A stretch of DNA of 5,126 nt from CAZEZY01 sp964516635 (lineage in GTDB: Bacteria; Pseudomonadota; Gammaproteobacteria; Burkholderiales; Burkholderiaceae_C): assembly GCA_964516635.1 (NCBI GenBank), contig CAZEZY010000157.1, positions 1 through 5,126 of the forward strand, given 5' to 3'. The stretch's first letter is position 1, and every line of letters begins with the position of its first letter. This document shows, piece after piece, positions 1-5,126 of this stretch. A program made the position numbers and the translations under genes. The notes beneath the pieces are model-generated. The model was not told where the DNA came from, searched no databases, and was given only the letters and a program-made list of their open reading frames with translations.

Positions 1-470
1 ACGCCGAAACGACGGGCCAGTTTGTCTGGAACATGGCCACTTACGAGCTGCGCGAGGCGGTCAACATCAGCGCCGAGGAACTGCCGTTCGGGGTGGACGA
101 GTTCGAACGCGCCGGACTGGAAAAGCTGCCCAGCCGTCGCGTGAAGCCCATGCGCGTCAAGGGCTCGCCCATCCAGTTCGAGTGCGAATACCTCAACACC
201 GTGCGCTTTCCGGGCAAACCCCCCATGGGGACGGTCGACGTCATCTTCGGCAGGGTGGTGGCCATCCACATCGATGACGCCTTCATCACCCCCGACGGGC
301 TGGTGGATGTGCTCAAGATCCAGCCCCTGGCCCGCATGGGCTACTTCGACTACACCTTTGTCGACAAGAAATTCCAGATGGTCATTCCCGGCAACAGCAA
401 GGCCCTGCTGGCTGGCCTGGAAGGCTCACCCGACAAGGCCCAGCAAGCCACCTCACGCAACGCCCCATGA
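1..470 (+). CDS. Flavin reductase family protein, 3' part (5' end outside window)
   Basis: The reading frame is open from the left edge (first full codon at 3) to TGA at 468-470, giving 155 visible residues of a protein whose family is usually around 200 long. An internal ATG at 33 is not the real start, because the ten codons before it (AETTGQFVWN) are also typical of the family. Members have a split-barrel FMN-binding fold and either use NAD(P)H to reduce flavin or hold flavin for a partner oxygenase. Recognisable parts are the NMATYELREAVN segment (visible residues about 10-21) and the signature GRVVAIHIDD followed by PLARMGYFDY (about 83-117). The last 20 or so residues are a loose polar tail. 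The stop overlaps the acyl-CoA dehydrogenase start (ATGA), so the two are very likely co-transcribed and translationally coupled. Family assignment is firm; the partner and substrate are unknown, and the N-terminal part cannot be seen. Confidence 0.88.
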   Translation, partial: AETTGQFVWNMATYELREAVNISAEELPFGVDEFERAGLEKLPSRRVKPMRVKGSPIQFECEYLNTVRFPGKPPMGTVDVIFGRVVAIHIDDAFITPDGLVDVLKIQPLARMGYFDYTFVDKKFQMVIPGNSKALLAGLEGSPDKAQQATSRNAP

Positions 471-2146
471 ACGCCTACGCCCCCCGCGCCCAAGACATCA
501 GCCACCTCCTGCTGGACGTCCTGCAGGCCGATCGGCAACTGGCCGAACTGCCCGCCCTGGCCGACAACGCCGATCCGGACCTGCTGCGTCAGGTGCTGGA
601 AGAAGCCGGGAAGTTTGTCGGCGAGGTGGTTGCTCCGCTGAACCGCGAAGGTGACGAAACCGGTGCCCGCTGGCAGGGTGGTCAGGTGACCATGCCCCCC
701 GGCGCGCGGGACGCCTACCAGGCCTTCTGGCAGGCGGGCTGGCCCGCGCTGTCCACCGCCCCGGAAGATGGGGGCCAGGGTCTGCCCACCGTGCTTGAAA
801 TGGTGCTGTACGAATGGCTGAGCGGTGCCAACCTGGGCTGGACCATGGCGCCCGGCCTGCTGCATGGCGCCTACGAATGCATCAAGCACCACGCCAGCCC
901 CGAACTGAAAGCCCGCTACCTGGAAAAAGTGGCCACCGGCGAATGGCTCGCCACCATGTGCCTCACCGAACCGCACGCCGGCAGCGACCTCGGCCTGGCC
1001 CGGACCAAGGCGGTGCCCCGGGCCGACGGCAGCTTCGCCATCAGCGGGACCAAGATCTTCATCAGCGGCGGCGAGCACGATCTCACCGACAACATCGTGC
1101 ATCTGGTGCTCGCGCGTCTGCCCGACAGCCCCCCCGGCCCCAAAGGCCTGTCGCTGTTCCTGGTGCCCAAGTTCCATGAAGACGGCGCCCGCAGCGCGGC
1201 GGTGTGCGAACGCATCGAAGAAAAGATGGGCCTGCATGGCAGCCCCACCTGCGTGATGCGCTTCGACGAAGCCACGGGCTGGCTCGTGGGCGAAACGGGC
1301 AAGGGCCTCAATGCCATGTTCCTGATGATGAACGCCGCGCGGCTGCACGTGGCCCTGCAGGGCGTGGGCGTGCTCGACGCCGCCTGGCAGAAAGCCAGCG
1401 CCTACGCGCAGGAGCGCCGGCAGATGCGTGCCCCCGAGCGCCGTGACCCGTCGCAACCGGCCGACCCCATCATCGAGCACCCCGCCGTGCAGCGCATCCT
1501 CGATACCCAGCGCGCCTGGGTGGATGCCGGGCGCGTCATCGCGTACCAGACCGCGATCGAACTGGACGTGGCCAAGCACCACCCCGATACCGTCCGCCGC
1601 CAGCAGGCCCAACAGTGGTGCGCCCTGGCCACCCCCGTCCTCAAGGCCGCCTGGACAGACCAGGGCTTCCATGGCGCCAGCGACTGCCTGCAGGTGTTTG
1701 GGGGGCACGGCTACGTGCGCGAGTGGGGCATCGAACAGCTGGTGCGCGATGTGCGCGTGGCCATGATTTACGAAGGCACGAACGAAATCCAGGCGCAGGA
1801 CCTGCTGTTTCGCAAGGTGCTGGCTGACCAGGGTGAAGGTTTGAAGAACTTGCTGGATCGCCTGCAGTCAGACCTGCCCGCCGCTGCAACCGCCACCAGC
1901 GCCCGGGCTCTGGAAGCCTTCCAGACCCTGAAATCGATGCTGCCAGGCCTGTGCCAGACCGAAAGTGCCCGGCTCTATCCCGTGGCGGGTGACTTCCTGC
2001 GTGTCGTCACGCTCACGCTCATGGCATGGGCCATCCACCGGCTGGAGTCGGCCTCCGGGGCAAACGAAAAGGTGACCGTCGCCTTTGCCCGCTGGGTCTG
2101 GCCCGAAGCCGCCATGAGGCGCGAGATGGTGATGGCGGTAACATAA
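467..2146 (+). CDS. Acyl-CoA dehydrogenase, long DmdC-like subfamily
   Basis: A 559-residue FAD-dependent acyl-CoA dehydrogenase, expected to introduce the alpha-beta double bond into a CoA thioester in the cytoplasm and pass electrons to ETF. The N-terminus (YAPRAQDISHLLLDVL, residues 4-19) resembles the short leader found in the roughly 600-residue DmdC-type group rather than in the 380-residue classical enzymes. The middle domain carries MCLTEPHAGSDLG (164-176), the FAD/substrate strand motif. The C-terminal helical domain has FGGHGYVREWGIEQLVRD (411-428) and IYEGTNEIQ (434-442), whose Glu436 matches the catalytic base position of MCAD-type enzymes. Residues from about 455 on form the extra C-terminal domain, somewhat short for the group. 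The start ATG overlaps the previous stop and has no Shine-Dalgarno, which suggests translational coupling. DmdC acts on 3-methylmercaptopropionyl-CoA, but many relatives are annotated that way without proof, so the substrate is left open (fatty, branched or aromatic acyl-CoA are all possible). Confidence 0.93.
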   Translation: MNAYAPRAQDISHLLLDVLQADRQLAELPALADNADPDLLRQVLEEAGKFVGEVVAPLNREGDETGARWQGGQVTMPPGARDAYQAFWQAGWPALSTAPEDGGQGLPTVLEMVLYEWLSGANLGWTMAPGLLHGAYECIKHHASPELKARYLEKVATGEWLATMCLTEPHAGSDLGLARTKAVPRADGSFAISGTKIFISGGEHDLTDNIVHLVLARLPDSPPGPKGLSLFLVPKFHEDGARSAAVCERIEEKMGLHGSPTCVMRFDEATGWLVGETGKGLNAMFLMMNAARLHVALQGVGVLDAAWQKASAYAQERRQMRAPERRDPSQPADPIIEHPAVQRILDTQRAWVDAGRVIAYQTAIELDVAKHHPDTVRRQQAQQWCALATPVLKAAWTDQGFHGASDCLQVFGGHGYVREWGIEQLVRDVRVAMIYEGTNEIQAQDLLFRKVLADQGEGLKNLLDRLQSDLPAAATATSARALEAFQTLKSMLPGLCQTESARLYPVAGDFLRVVTLTLMAWAIHRLESASGANEKVTVAFARWVWPEAAMRREMVMAVT

Positions 2147-2152
2147 CGGCCC

Positions 2153-2641
2153 ATGCCGCCTTCCCCATCCTCTTCCGCTGACCCTCATGCTCTTGCATCC
2201 AGCGAATCCATCTCAACGGTGGATGCCTCGTTTCTGGAGGGACTCATCGGGTACAACGCCCGTCGCGCCGCCATTGCGGTCATTGGCGTGTTTCTGGAAC
2301 GGATGGCACCCTACGGCATGCGGGTGGTGGATTTTTCGGTTCTCACGCTGATTGCCCACAACCCGGGCATCACCTCCCGGCAGCTGAGCGCCGCGCTGGC
2401 CATCCTTCCACCCAACCTGGTGGGAATGGTGAGGCAGCTCGAAGAGCGGGGCCTGATAGACAAGCGGCCACACCCCAGCGACCGCCGGGCACAGGGGCTG
2501 TACCTGACAGCGGCCGGTGAGGCGCTGCAAGCCGAAACCCAGCAGGTGGTGACCTCACTCGAAACCGAAGCCGTCACTCACCTGTCAGAGCAGGAACGCC
2601 AGACCCTGATCGGCCTGCTGCGCAAGGTTTACCAGGGTTGA
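2153..2641 (+). CDS. MarR family transcriptional regulator
   Basis: A 162-residue protein with the MarR winged helix-turn-helix layout: a dimerisation helix at about 25-53, the DNA-binding helices at about 60-99 (ITSRQLSAALAI followed by the recognition helix PPNLVGMVRQLEERG), a beta wing with the family signature around Asp110-Arg111-Arg112, the LTAAGEAL segment (118-125), and a C-terminal helix pair that completes the dimer interface. It starts 6 bases after the dehydrogenase stop and reads the same way, so it is probably the last gene of that operon and may control it. MarR proteins next to acyl-CoA enzymes often respond to CoA thioesters or aromatic acids; that role is inferred here. There is no good Shine-Dalgarno before ATG 2153, and residues 1-22 are a Ser/Pro-rich stretch outside the fold, so the true start could be later (an in-frame GTG lies at 2219). 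Confidence 0.9.
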   Translation: MPPSPSSSADPHALASSESISTVDASFLEGLIGYNARRAAIAVIGVFLERMAPYGMRVVDFSVLTLIAHNPGITSRQLSAALAILPPNLVGMVRQLEERGLIDKRPHPSDRRAQGLYLTAAGEALQAETQQVVTSLETEAVTHLSEQERQTLIGLLRKVYQG

Positions 2642-2659
2642 CCTGCCCTTCCCCCATTC

Positions 2660-3526
2660 TCAACCGATCTCACCCGTTCGCACGGGACTGTCCTGCACCG
2701 TTTGTTCCTGGGTGCCCAGCAGGGAACTGCCCAGCCGGATGGTGTCACCCGCGCGCAGATAGACCGGCGGCTTCTGGCCCATGCCCACGCCAGGCGGCGT
2801 GCCGGTCGGAATCAGGTCGCCCGGCTCCAAGCGCATGAACTGGCTCAGGTAACTCACGATGGTGGCCACGTCAAAAATCATGGTCCGGGTGTTGCCTGTC
2901 TGGCGGCGCACCCCATTCACCTCTAGCCAGAGATCGATGTTCTGCGGATCGGGCAGTTCGTCGGCGGTCACAAGCCAGGGCCCCATGGGACAGTGCCCCG
3001 GATAGCTCTTGCCCTTGACCCACTGGCCTTCACGTTCCATCTGGCAGGCCCGCTCCGACACATCGTTGATCAGGCAGTAACCGGCCACATGCGACAGCGC
3101 GTTGTCGCGCGACACGTGCCACGCCGGCCGACCCATCACCACCCCCAGCTCCACCTCCCAGTCCAGCTTCTGCGAGCCGGGTGGCAGCCAGACCGGATCG
3201 TTCGGCCCGCTGATGCTGCCACTGTGCTTGTTGAACACAATCGGCTGGCTGGGTGGCGTCAATCCCGCCTCGGCGGCGTGGTCGGCATAATTGAGTCCGA
3301 TGGCCACCACATTGCGAACCTGTCCCACGCAGGGGCCGAGGCGCACCGTGGAAGGCACCACCGGCAACTGGCTGGCATCAAGCGCCTTCAGACGCCCCAG
3401 GGTCTGCGGATCCAGGGTGGCAGGTGTCAGGTCGTCCAGTTGCCCAGACAGATCCCTCATGACGCCCTGTGCGTCTACCAGACCCGGCCGCTCCAGACCG
3501 GGTTCTCCAAATCGAAACAGCTTCAT
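2660..3526 (-). CDS. Fumarylacetoacetate hydrolase (FAH) family protein
   Basis: A 288-residue protein of the FAH superfamily (COG0179 type), metal-dependent enzymes that hydrolyse, decarboxylate or isomerise 2-oxo/enol acids, commonly in the last steps of aromatic ring degradation. The N-terminal 60 residues form the small variable domain (MKLFRFGEPGLERPGLVD). The core follows, with VAIGLNYADHAAEAG (74-88), LDWEVELGVVMG (121-132) and NDVSERACQ (154-162); Glu124, Glu126 and Asp155 match the expected divalent-metal ligands. The loop KGKSYPGHCPMGPW (171-184) and the LIPTGTPPGVGMG turn (238-250) are also typical. Length agrees with the family. The start is supported by AGAGGAGA six bases upstream. 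It stands alone on the minus strand, convergent with marR and divergent from grpE. Relatives are variously named ureidoglycolate lyase, 2-hydroxyhepta-2,4-diene-1,7-dioate isomerase or acylpyruvase; these names are not reliable and sequence alone does not choose among them. Confidence 0.92.
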   Translation of the reverse strand: MKLFRFGEPGLERPGLVDAQGVMRDLSGQLDDLTPATLDPQTLGRLKALDASQLPVVPSTVRLGPCVGQVRNVVAIGLNYADHAAEAGLTPPSQPIVFNKHSGSISGPNDPVWLPPGSQKLDWEVELGVVMGRPAWHVSRDNALSHVAGYCLINDVSERACQMEREGQWVKGKSYPGHCPMGPWLVTADELPDPQNIDLWLEVNGVRRQTGNTRTMIFDVATIVSYLSQFMRLEPGDLIPTGTPPGVGMGQKPPVYLRAGDTIRLGSSLLGTQEQTVQDSPVRTGEIG

Positions 3527-3532
3527 GACACG

Positions 3533-3540
3533 TCTCCTCT
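3533..3540 (-). promoter_or_regulatory. Shine-Dalgarno of the FAH-family gene
   Basis: Read on the minus strand this is AGAGGAGA, a strong match to the anti-16S tail, with six bases before the ATG at 3526. It supports that ATG as the start. No convincing sigma-70 promoter could be picked further upstream on this strand: a CAGAAT box exists at 3552-3557, but there is no -35 at the right distance. Confidence 0.8.
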
Positions 3541-3567
3541 GCTCATGCCCGATTCTGTCACGCAGCT

Positions 3568-3595
3568 CTTGAAAACCCTGCGCAAGCCCTCATTT
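3568..3595 (+). promoter_or_regulatory. Sigma-32 (RpoH) heat-shock promoter of grpE
   Basis: The -35 element CTTGAAA (3568-3574) matches the sigma-32 consensus exactly. The -10 element CCTCATTT (3588-3595) matches CCCCATNT at all but one defined position. The gap from CTTGAA to the -10 is 14 bases, the spacing of well-known RpoH promoters such as E. coli dnaK P1. Transcription would begin near 3601-3603, leaving a leader of about 28 bases before the grpE ATG at 3630. Location directly before a heat-shock gene makes the match credible. Consensus is established knowledge; activity here is inferred. Confidence 0.8.
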
Positions 3596-3629
3596 GATCG
3601 GTTTTGAAGAAACGCACGCACAGCCACCC

Positions 3630-4190
3630 ATGCAGAATCCGCAAGATCCCACCTACGCCAAACCCGATCTGAACGCCCCCATGTCGCCCGAGGAAGCCGA
3701 AGCGGCTGCGGCCCTGGCCGCCGAACAGGCGCACAACCCTGCCGACGAACTGGCCCACCTGAAGGCCCAGAACGCCGAACTGGCCGAGCAGTACCTGCGC
3801 GCCAAGGCCGAGGTGGAAAACATGCGCCGGCGCACCGAAGAGGAAGTGTCCAAGGTTCGCAAGTATGCGGTGGAAGGATTTGCCGAAAGCCTGCTGCCGG
3901 TGATCGACAGCCTGGAGGCCGGACTGGCCATTCAGGAAGCCACCGTGGAGCAGATCCGCGAAGGCGCGCAAGCCACCCTCAAGCAACTGGTCAGCGCCCT
4001 GGGTCGCAACAAGGTGGCGGCCATTGCGCCCGCAGCCGGCGAGAAGTTCGACCCCCACCACCACCAGGCCATCAGCATGGTGCCCGCCGACCAGGAGCCC
4101 AACACGGTGGTGGCCGTGCTCCAGAAAGGCTATCTCATCAGCGAGCGCGTCCTGCGACCGGCTCTCGTCACGGTGGCGGCTCCCCGGTAA
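3630..4190 (+). CDS. grpE: GrpE, nucleotide exchange factor of DnaK
   Basis: A 186-residue cytoplasmic co-chaperone that releases ADP from DnaK and so resets the chaperone cycle. Residues 1-38 are a variable, acidic, Ala-rich and probably disordered head. Residues about 39-85 form the long coiled-coil dimer helix (DELAHLKAQNAELAEQ, then RAKAEVENMRRRTEEE), followed by LLPVIDSLEAGL (88-99) of the four-helix bundle. The C-terminal beta wing carries the GrpE signature from FDPHHHQAIS (140-149) through VLQKGYLISERVLRPALV (163-180). Length is normal. The frame extends upstream to a TTG at 3594, but that codon lies inside the sigma-32 -10 element and upstream of the predicted transcript start, so ATG 3630 is preferred. 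An ATG at 3681 is a weaker alternative. No strong Shine-Dalgarno precedes 3630; GAAGA at 3606-3610 is too far away. The gene is followed 81 bases later by its partner dnaK. Confidence 0.96.
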   Translation: MQNPQDPTYAKPDLNAPMSPEEAEAAAALAAEQAHNPADELAHLKAQNAELAEQYLRAKAEVENMRRRTEEEVSKVRKYAVEGFAESLLPVIDSLEAGLAIQEATVEQIREGAQATLKQLVSALGRNKVAAIAPAAGEKFDPHHHQAISMVPADQEPNTVVAVLQKGYLISERVLRPALVTVAAPR

Positions 4191-4193
4191 GCC

Positions 4194-4227
4194 CTTGAAA
4201 AGCGGTCAGGCAACCACACCTCCATAC
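4194..4227 (+). promoter_or_regulatory. Possible second sigma-32 promoter, in front of dnaK
   Basis: CTTGAAA at 4194-4200 repeats the exact -35 box found before grpE. Two -10 candidates follow. CCACACCT (4214-4221) is at the ideal 14-base spacing but matches only five of seven defined consensus positions. CTCCATAC (4220-4227) has a better core (CCAT) but lies 20 bases away, which is too far for a typical RpoH promoter. A working promoter here would give dnaK its own heat-shock transcript in addition to readthrough from grpE. The -35 match in a short intergenic gap is suggestive; the -10 is not decisive. Confidence 0.45.
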
Positions 4228-4260
4228 CAGTTCGATTTTTTCCAGATTTCAGGAATCTAC

Positions 4261-4265
4261 AGGAG
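4261..4265 (+). promoter_or_regulatory. Shine-Dalgarno of dnaK
   Basis: AGGAG lies six bases before ATG 4272, ideal spacing, and fixes the dnaK start together with the conserved MGKIIGIDLG N-terminus. It is clearly stronger than anything before grpE, which fits a higher need for DnaK than for GrpE. Confidence 0.85.
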
Positions 4266-4271
4266 TAACCC

Positions 4272-5126
4272 ATGGGCAAGATCATCGGCATCGACCTCGG
4301 CACCACCAATTCGTGCGTGGCCATCATGGAAGGCAACACCACGCGTGTGATCGAAAACAGCGAGGGCGCGCGCACGACGCCCTCCATCATTGCGTACCAG
4401 GAAGACGGCGAAATCCTCGTCGGCGCCTCGGCCAAGCGCCAGGCCGTCACCAACCCCAAGAACACGGTCTACGCCGCCAAGCGCCTGATTGGCCGCAAGT
4501 TCACCGAAAAGGAAGTGCAGAAGGACATCGACCTGATGCCCTATGCCATCGTGGCGGCCGACAACGGCGACGCCTGGATCGAAGTGCGTGGCCAGAAGCT
4601 GGCGCCACCCCAGATCAGCGCCGAAGTGCTTCGCAAGATGAAGAAAACCGCCGAAGACTACCTGGGCGAAGCCGTGACCGAAGCCGTCATCACCGTGCCG
4701 GCCTACTTCAACGATGCCCAGCGCCAGGCCACCAAGGATGCCGGCCGCATCGCCGGGCTGGACGTCAAGCGCATCATCAACGAACCCACCGCTGCCGCCC
4801 TGGCCTTCGGCCTCGACAAGGCCGGCAAGGGTGACCGCAAGATCGCCGTGTACGACCTCGGCGGTGGCACGTTCGACGTCTCCATCATCGAAATTGCCGA
4901 CGTGGACGGCGAGAAGCAGTTCGAGGTGCTGTCCACCAACGGTGACACCTTCCTGGGCGGCGAAGACTTCGACCAGCGCATCATCGACTACATCATTGCC
5001 GAGTTCAAAAAAGAACAAGGCGTTGACCTGACCAAAGACGTGTTGGCCTTGCAGCGCCTTAAAGAAGCCGCTGAAAAGGCCAAGATTGAGCTGTCCAGCT
5101 CCACGCAAACCGACGTCAACCTGCCC
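4272..5126 (+). CDS. dnaK: Chaperone DnaK (Hsp70), 5' part cut by window end
   Basis: The first 285 codons of the Hsp70 chaperone, which binds exposed hydrophobic peptides in an ATP-controlled cycle driven by DnaJ and GrpE. The frame has no stop and runs off the right edge; full DnaK proteins are about 640 residues. What is visible is most of the actin-like ATPase domain: phosphate loop 1 IDLGTTNSCVA (7-17), Lys70 in AAKRLIGR, VPAYFNDAQRQATKDAGRIA (142-161), Glu171 in INEPTAAALA, and phosphate loop 2 VYDLGGGTFDVSII (193-206) with Thr200. These match the E. coli catalytic residues Lys70, Glu171 and Thr199, the last shifted by a one-residue insertion near 184-189. The peptide-binding domain and lid are outside the window. 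No lesion is seen. It follows grpE by 81 bases and probably shares its heat-shock transcript; dnaJ commonly follows next in this group but cannot be seen. Confidence 0.98.
   Translation, partial: MGKIIGIDLGTTNSCVAIMEGNTTRVIENSEGARTTPSIIAYQEDGEILVGASAKRQAVTNPKNTVYAAKRLIGRKFTEKEVQKDIDLMPYAIVAADNGDAWIEVRGQKLAPPQISAEVLRKMKKTAEDYLGEAVTEAVITVPAYFNDAQRQATKDAGRIAGLDVKRIINEPTAAALAFGLDKAGKGDRKIAVYDLGGGTFDVSIIEIADVDGEKQFEVLSTNGDTFLGGEDFDQRIIDYIIAEFKKEQGVDLTKDVLALQRLKEAAEKAKIELSSSTQTDVNLP

Noticed and set aside
350..1708. 452-codon open frame on the minus strand, opposite the acyl-CoA dehydrogenase
   Set aside because: It mirrors the codon phase of a certain GC-rich gene, has low-complexity Gly/Ala/His composition, shows no recognisable domain, and crosses the boundary of two real genes.
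2673..2686. CCCGT-TCGC-ACGGG hairpin as an intrinsic terminator
   Set aside because: The stem is only five base pairs, there is no T-run on either strand, and it lies inside the coding part of the FAH-family gene.
3541..3600. Sigma-70 promoter for the FAH-family gene on the minus strand
   Set aside because: A CAGAAT box is present, but no -35-like hexamer lies 16-18 bases upstream; TTGCGC is 22 bases away.
2993..3607. 204-codon plus-strand frame opposite the FAH-family gene
   Set aside because: Shadow of a well-supported minus-strand gene; the His/Arg/Pro-rich product matches no fold, and its end runs through the grpE promoter.
3594..3629. TTG start giving a 198-residue GrpE
   Set aside because: The TTG is part of the sigma-32 -10 element, has no Shine-Dalgarno, and lies upstream of the predicted transcript start.
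4204..4242. T-run in the grpE-dnaK gap as a terminator
   Set aside because: No stable GC-rich stem precedes the T-run; the best pairing nearby is only three bases.
4257..5108. 283-codon open frame on the minus strand, opposite dnaK
   Set aside because: Long open frames antisense to Hsp70 genes are a well-known artefact and have been mis-annotated as NAD-specific glutamate dehydrogenase. The translated product is Gly/Val/His/Asp-rich in the typical way, while the plus-strand DnaK is certain.

Overview
The window is a gene-dense, GC-rich stretch with strong G/C preference at third codon positions. Gene content and protein style point to a betaproteobacterium, probably Burkholderiales (Comamonadaceae-like). 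This is inferred from the DnaK and GrpE sequences, the composition and the mix of catabolic genes; no taxonomic search was run. Coding density is high: the largest non-coding gap is about 103 bases, between the divergent FAH-family gene and grpE, and no stretch over 300 bases lacks a gene.

Left part (1-2641, + strand): a tightly packed catabolic group. It holds the 3' end of a flavin reductase family gene, an acyl-CoA dehydrogenase of the long DmdC-like type that starts inside the previous stop (ATGA overlap), and a MarR-type regulator starting 6 bases after the dehydrogenase stop. The spacing implies one transcript whose promoter lies upstream of the window. A plausible reading is a small acyl-CoA oxidation module carrying its own regulator, which may sense the CoA-thioester substrate or product. 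The substrate cannot be told from sequence.

Middle (2660-3526, - strand): a fumarylacetoacetate hydrolase (FAH) family enzyme, convergent with the MarR gene (18 bases between stop codons) and divergent from grpE. It has a good Shine-Dalgarno sequence and an intact metal-binding motif.

Right part (3568-5126, + strand): the heat-shock chaperone genes grpE and dnaK (5' 285 codons, cut by the window end). A near-consensus sigma-32 promoter sits directly in front of grpE, and a second, weaker CTTGAAA-based candidate lies in the 81-base grpE-dnaK gap. The grpE promoter also fixes the grpE start: an upstream in-frame TTG lies inside the -10 element, so the ATG at 3630 is the likely start. GrpE is the nucleotide exchange factor of DnaK, so these two genes form one functional unit.

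I found no RNA genes, mobile elements, CRISPR arrays or convincing intrinsic terminators, and no clear sign of an undescribed system. The most informative non-coding signals are the heat-shock promoter elements.
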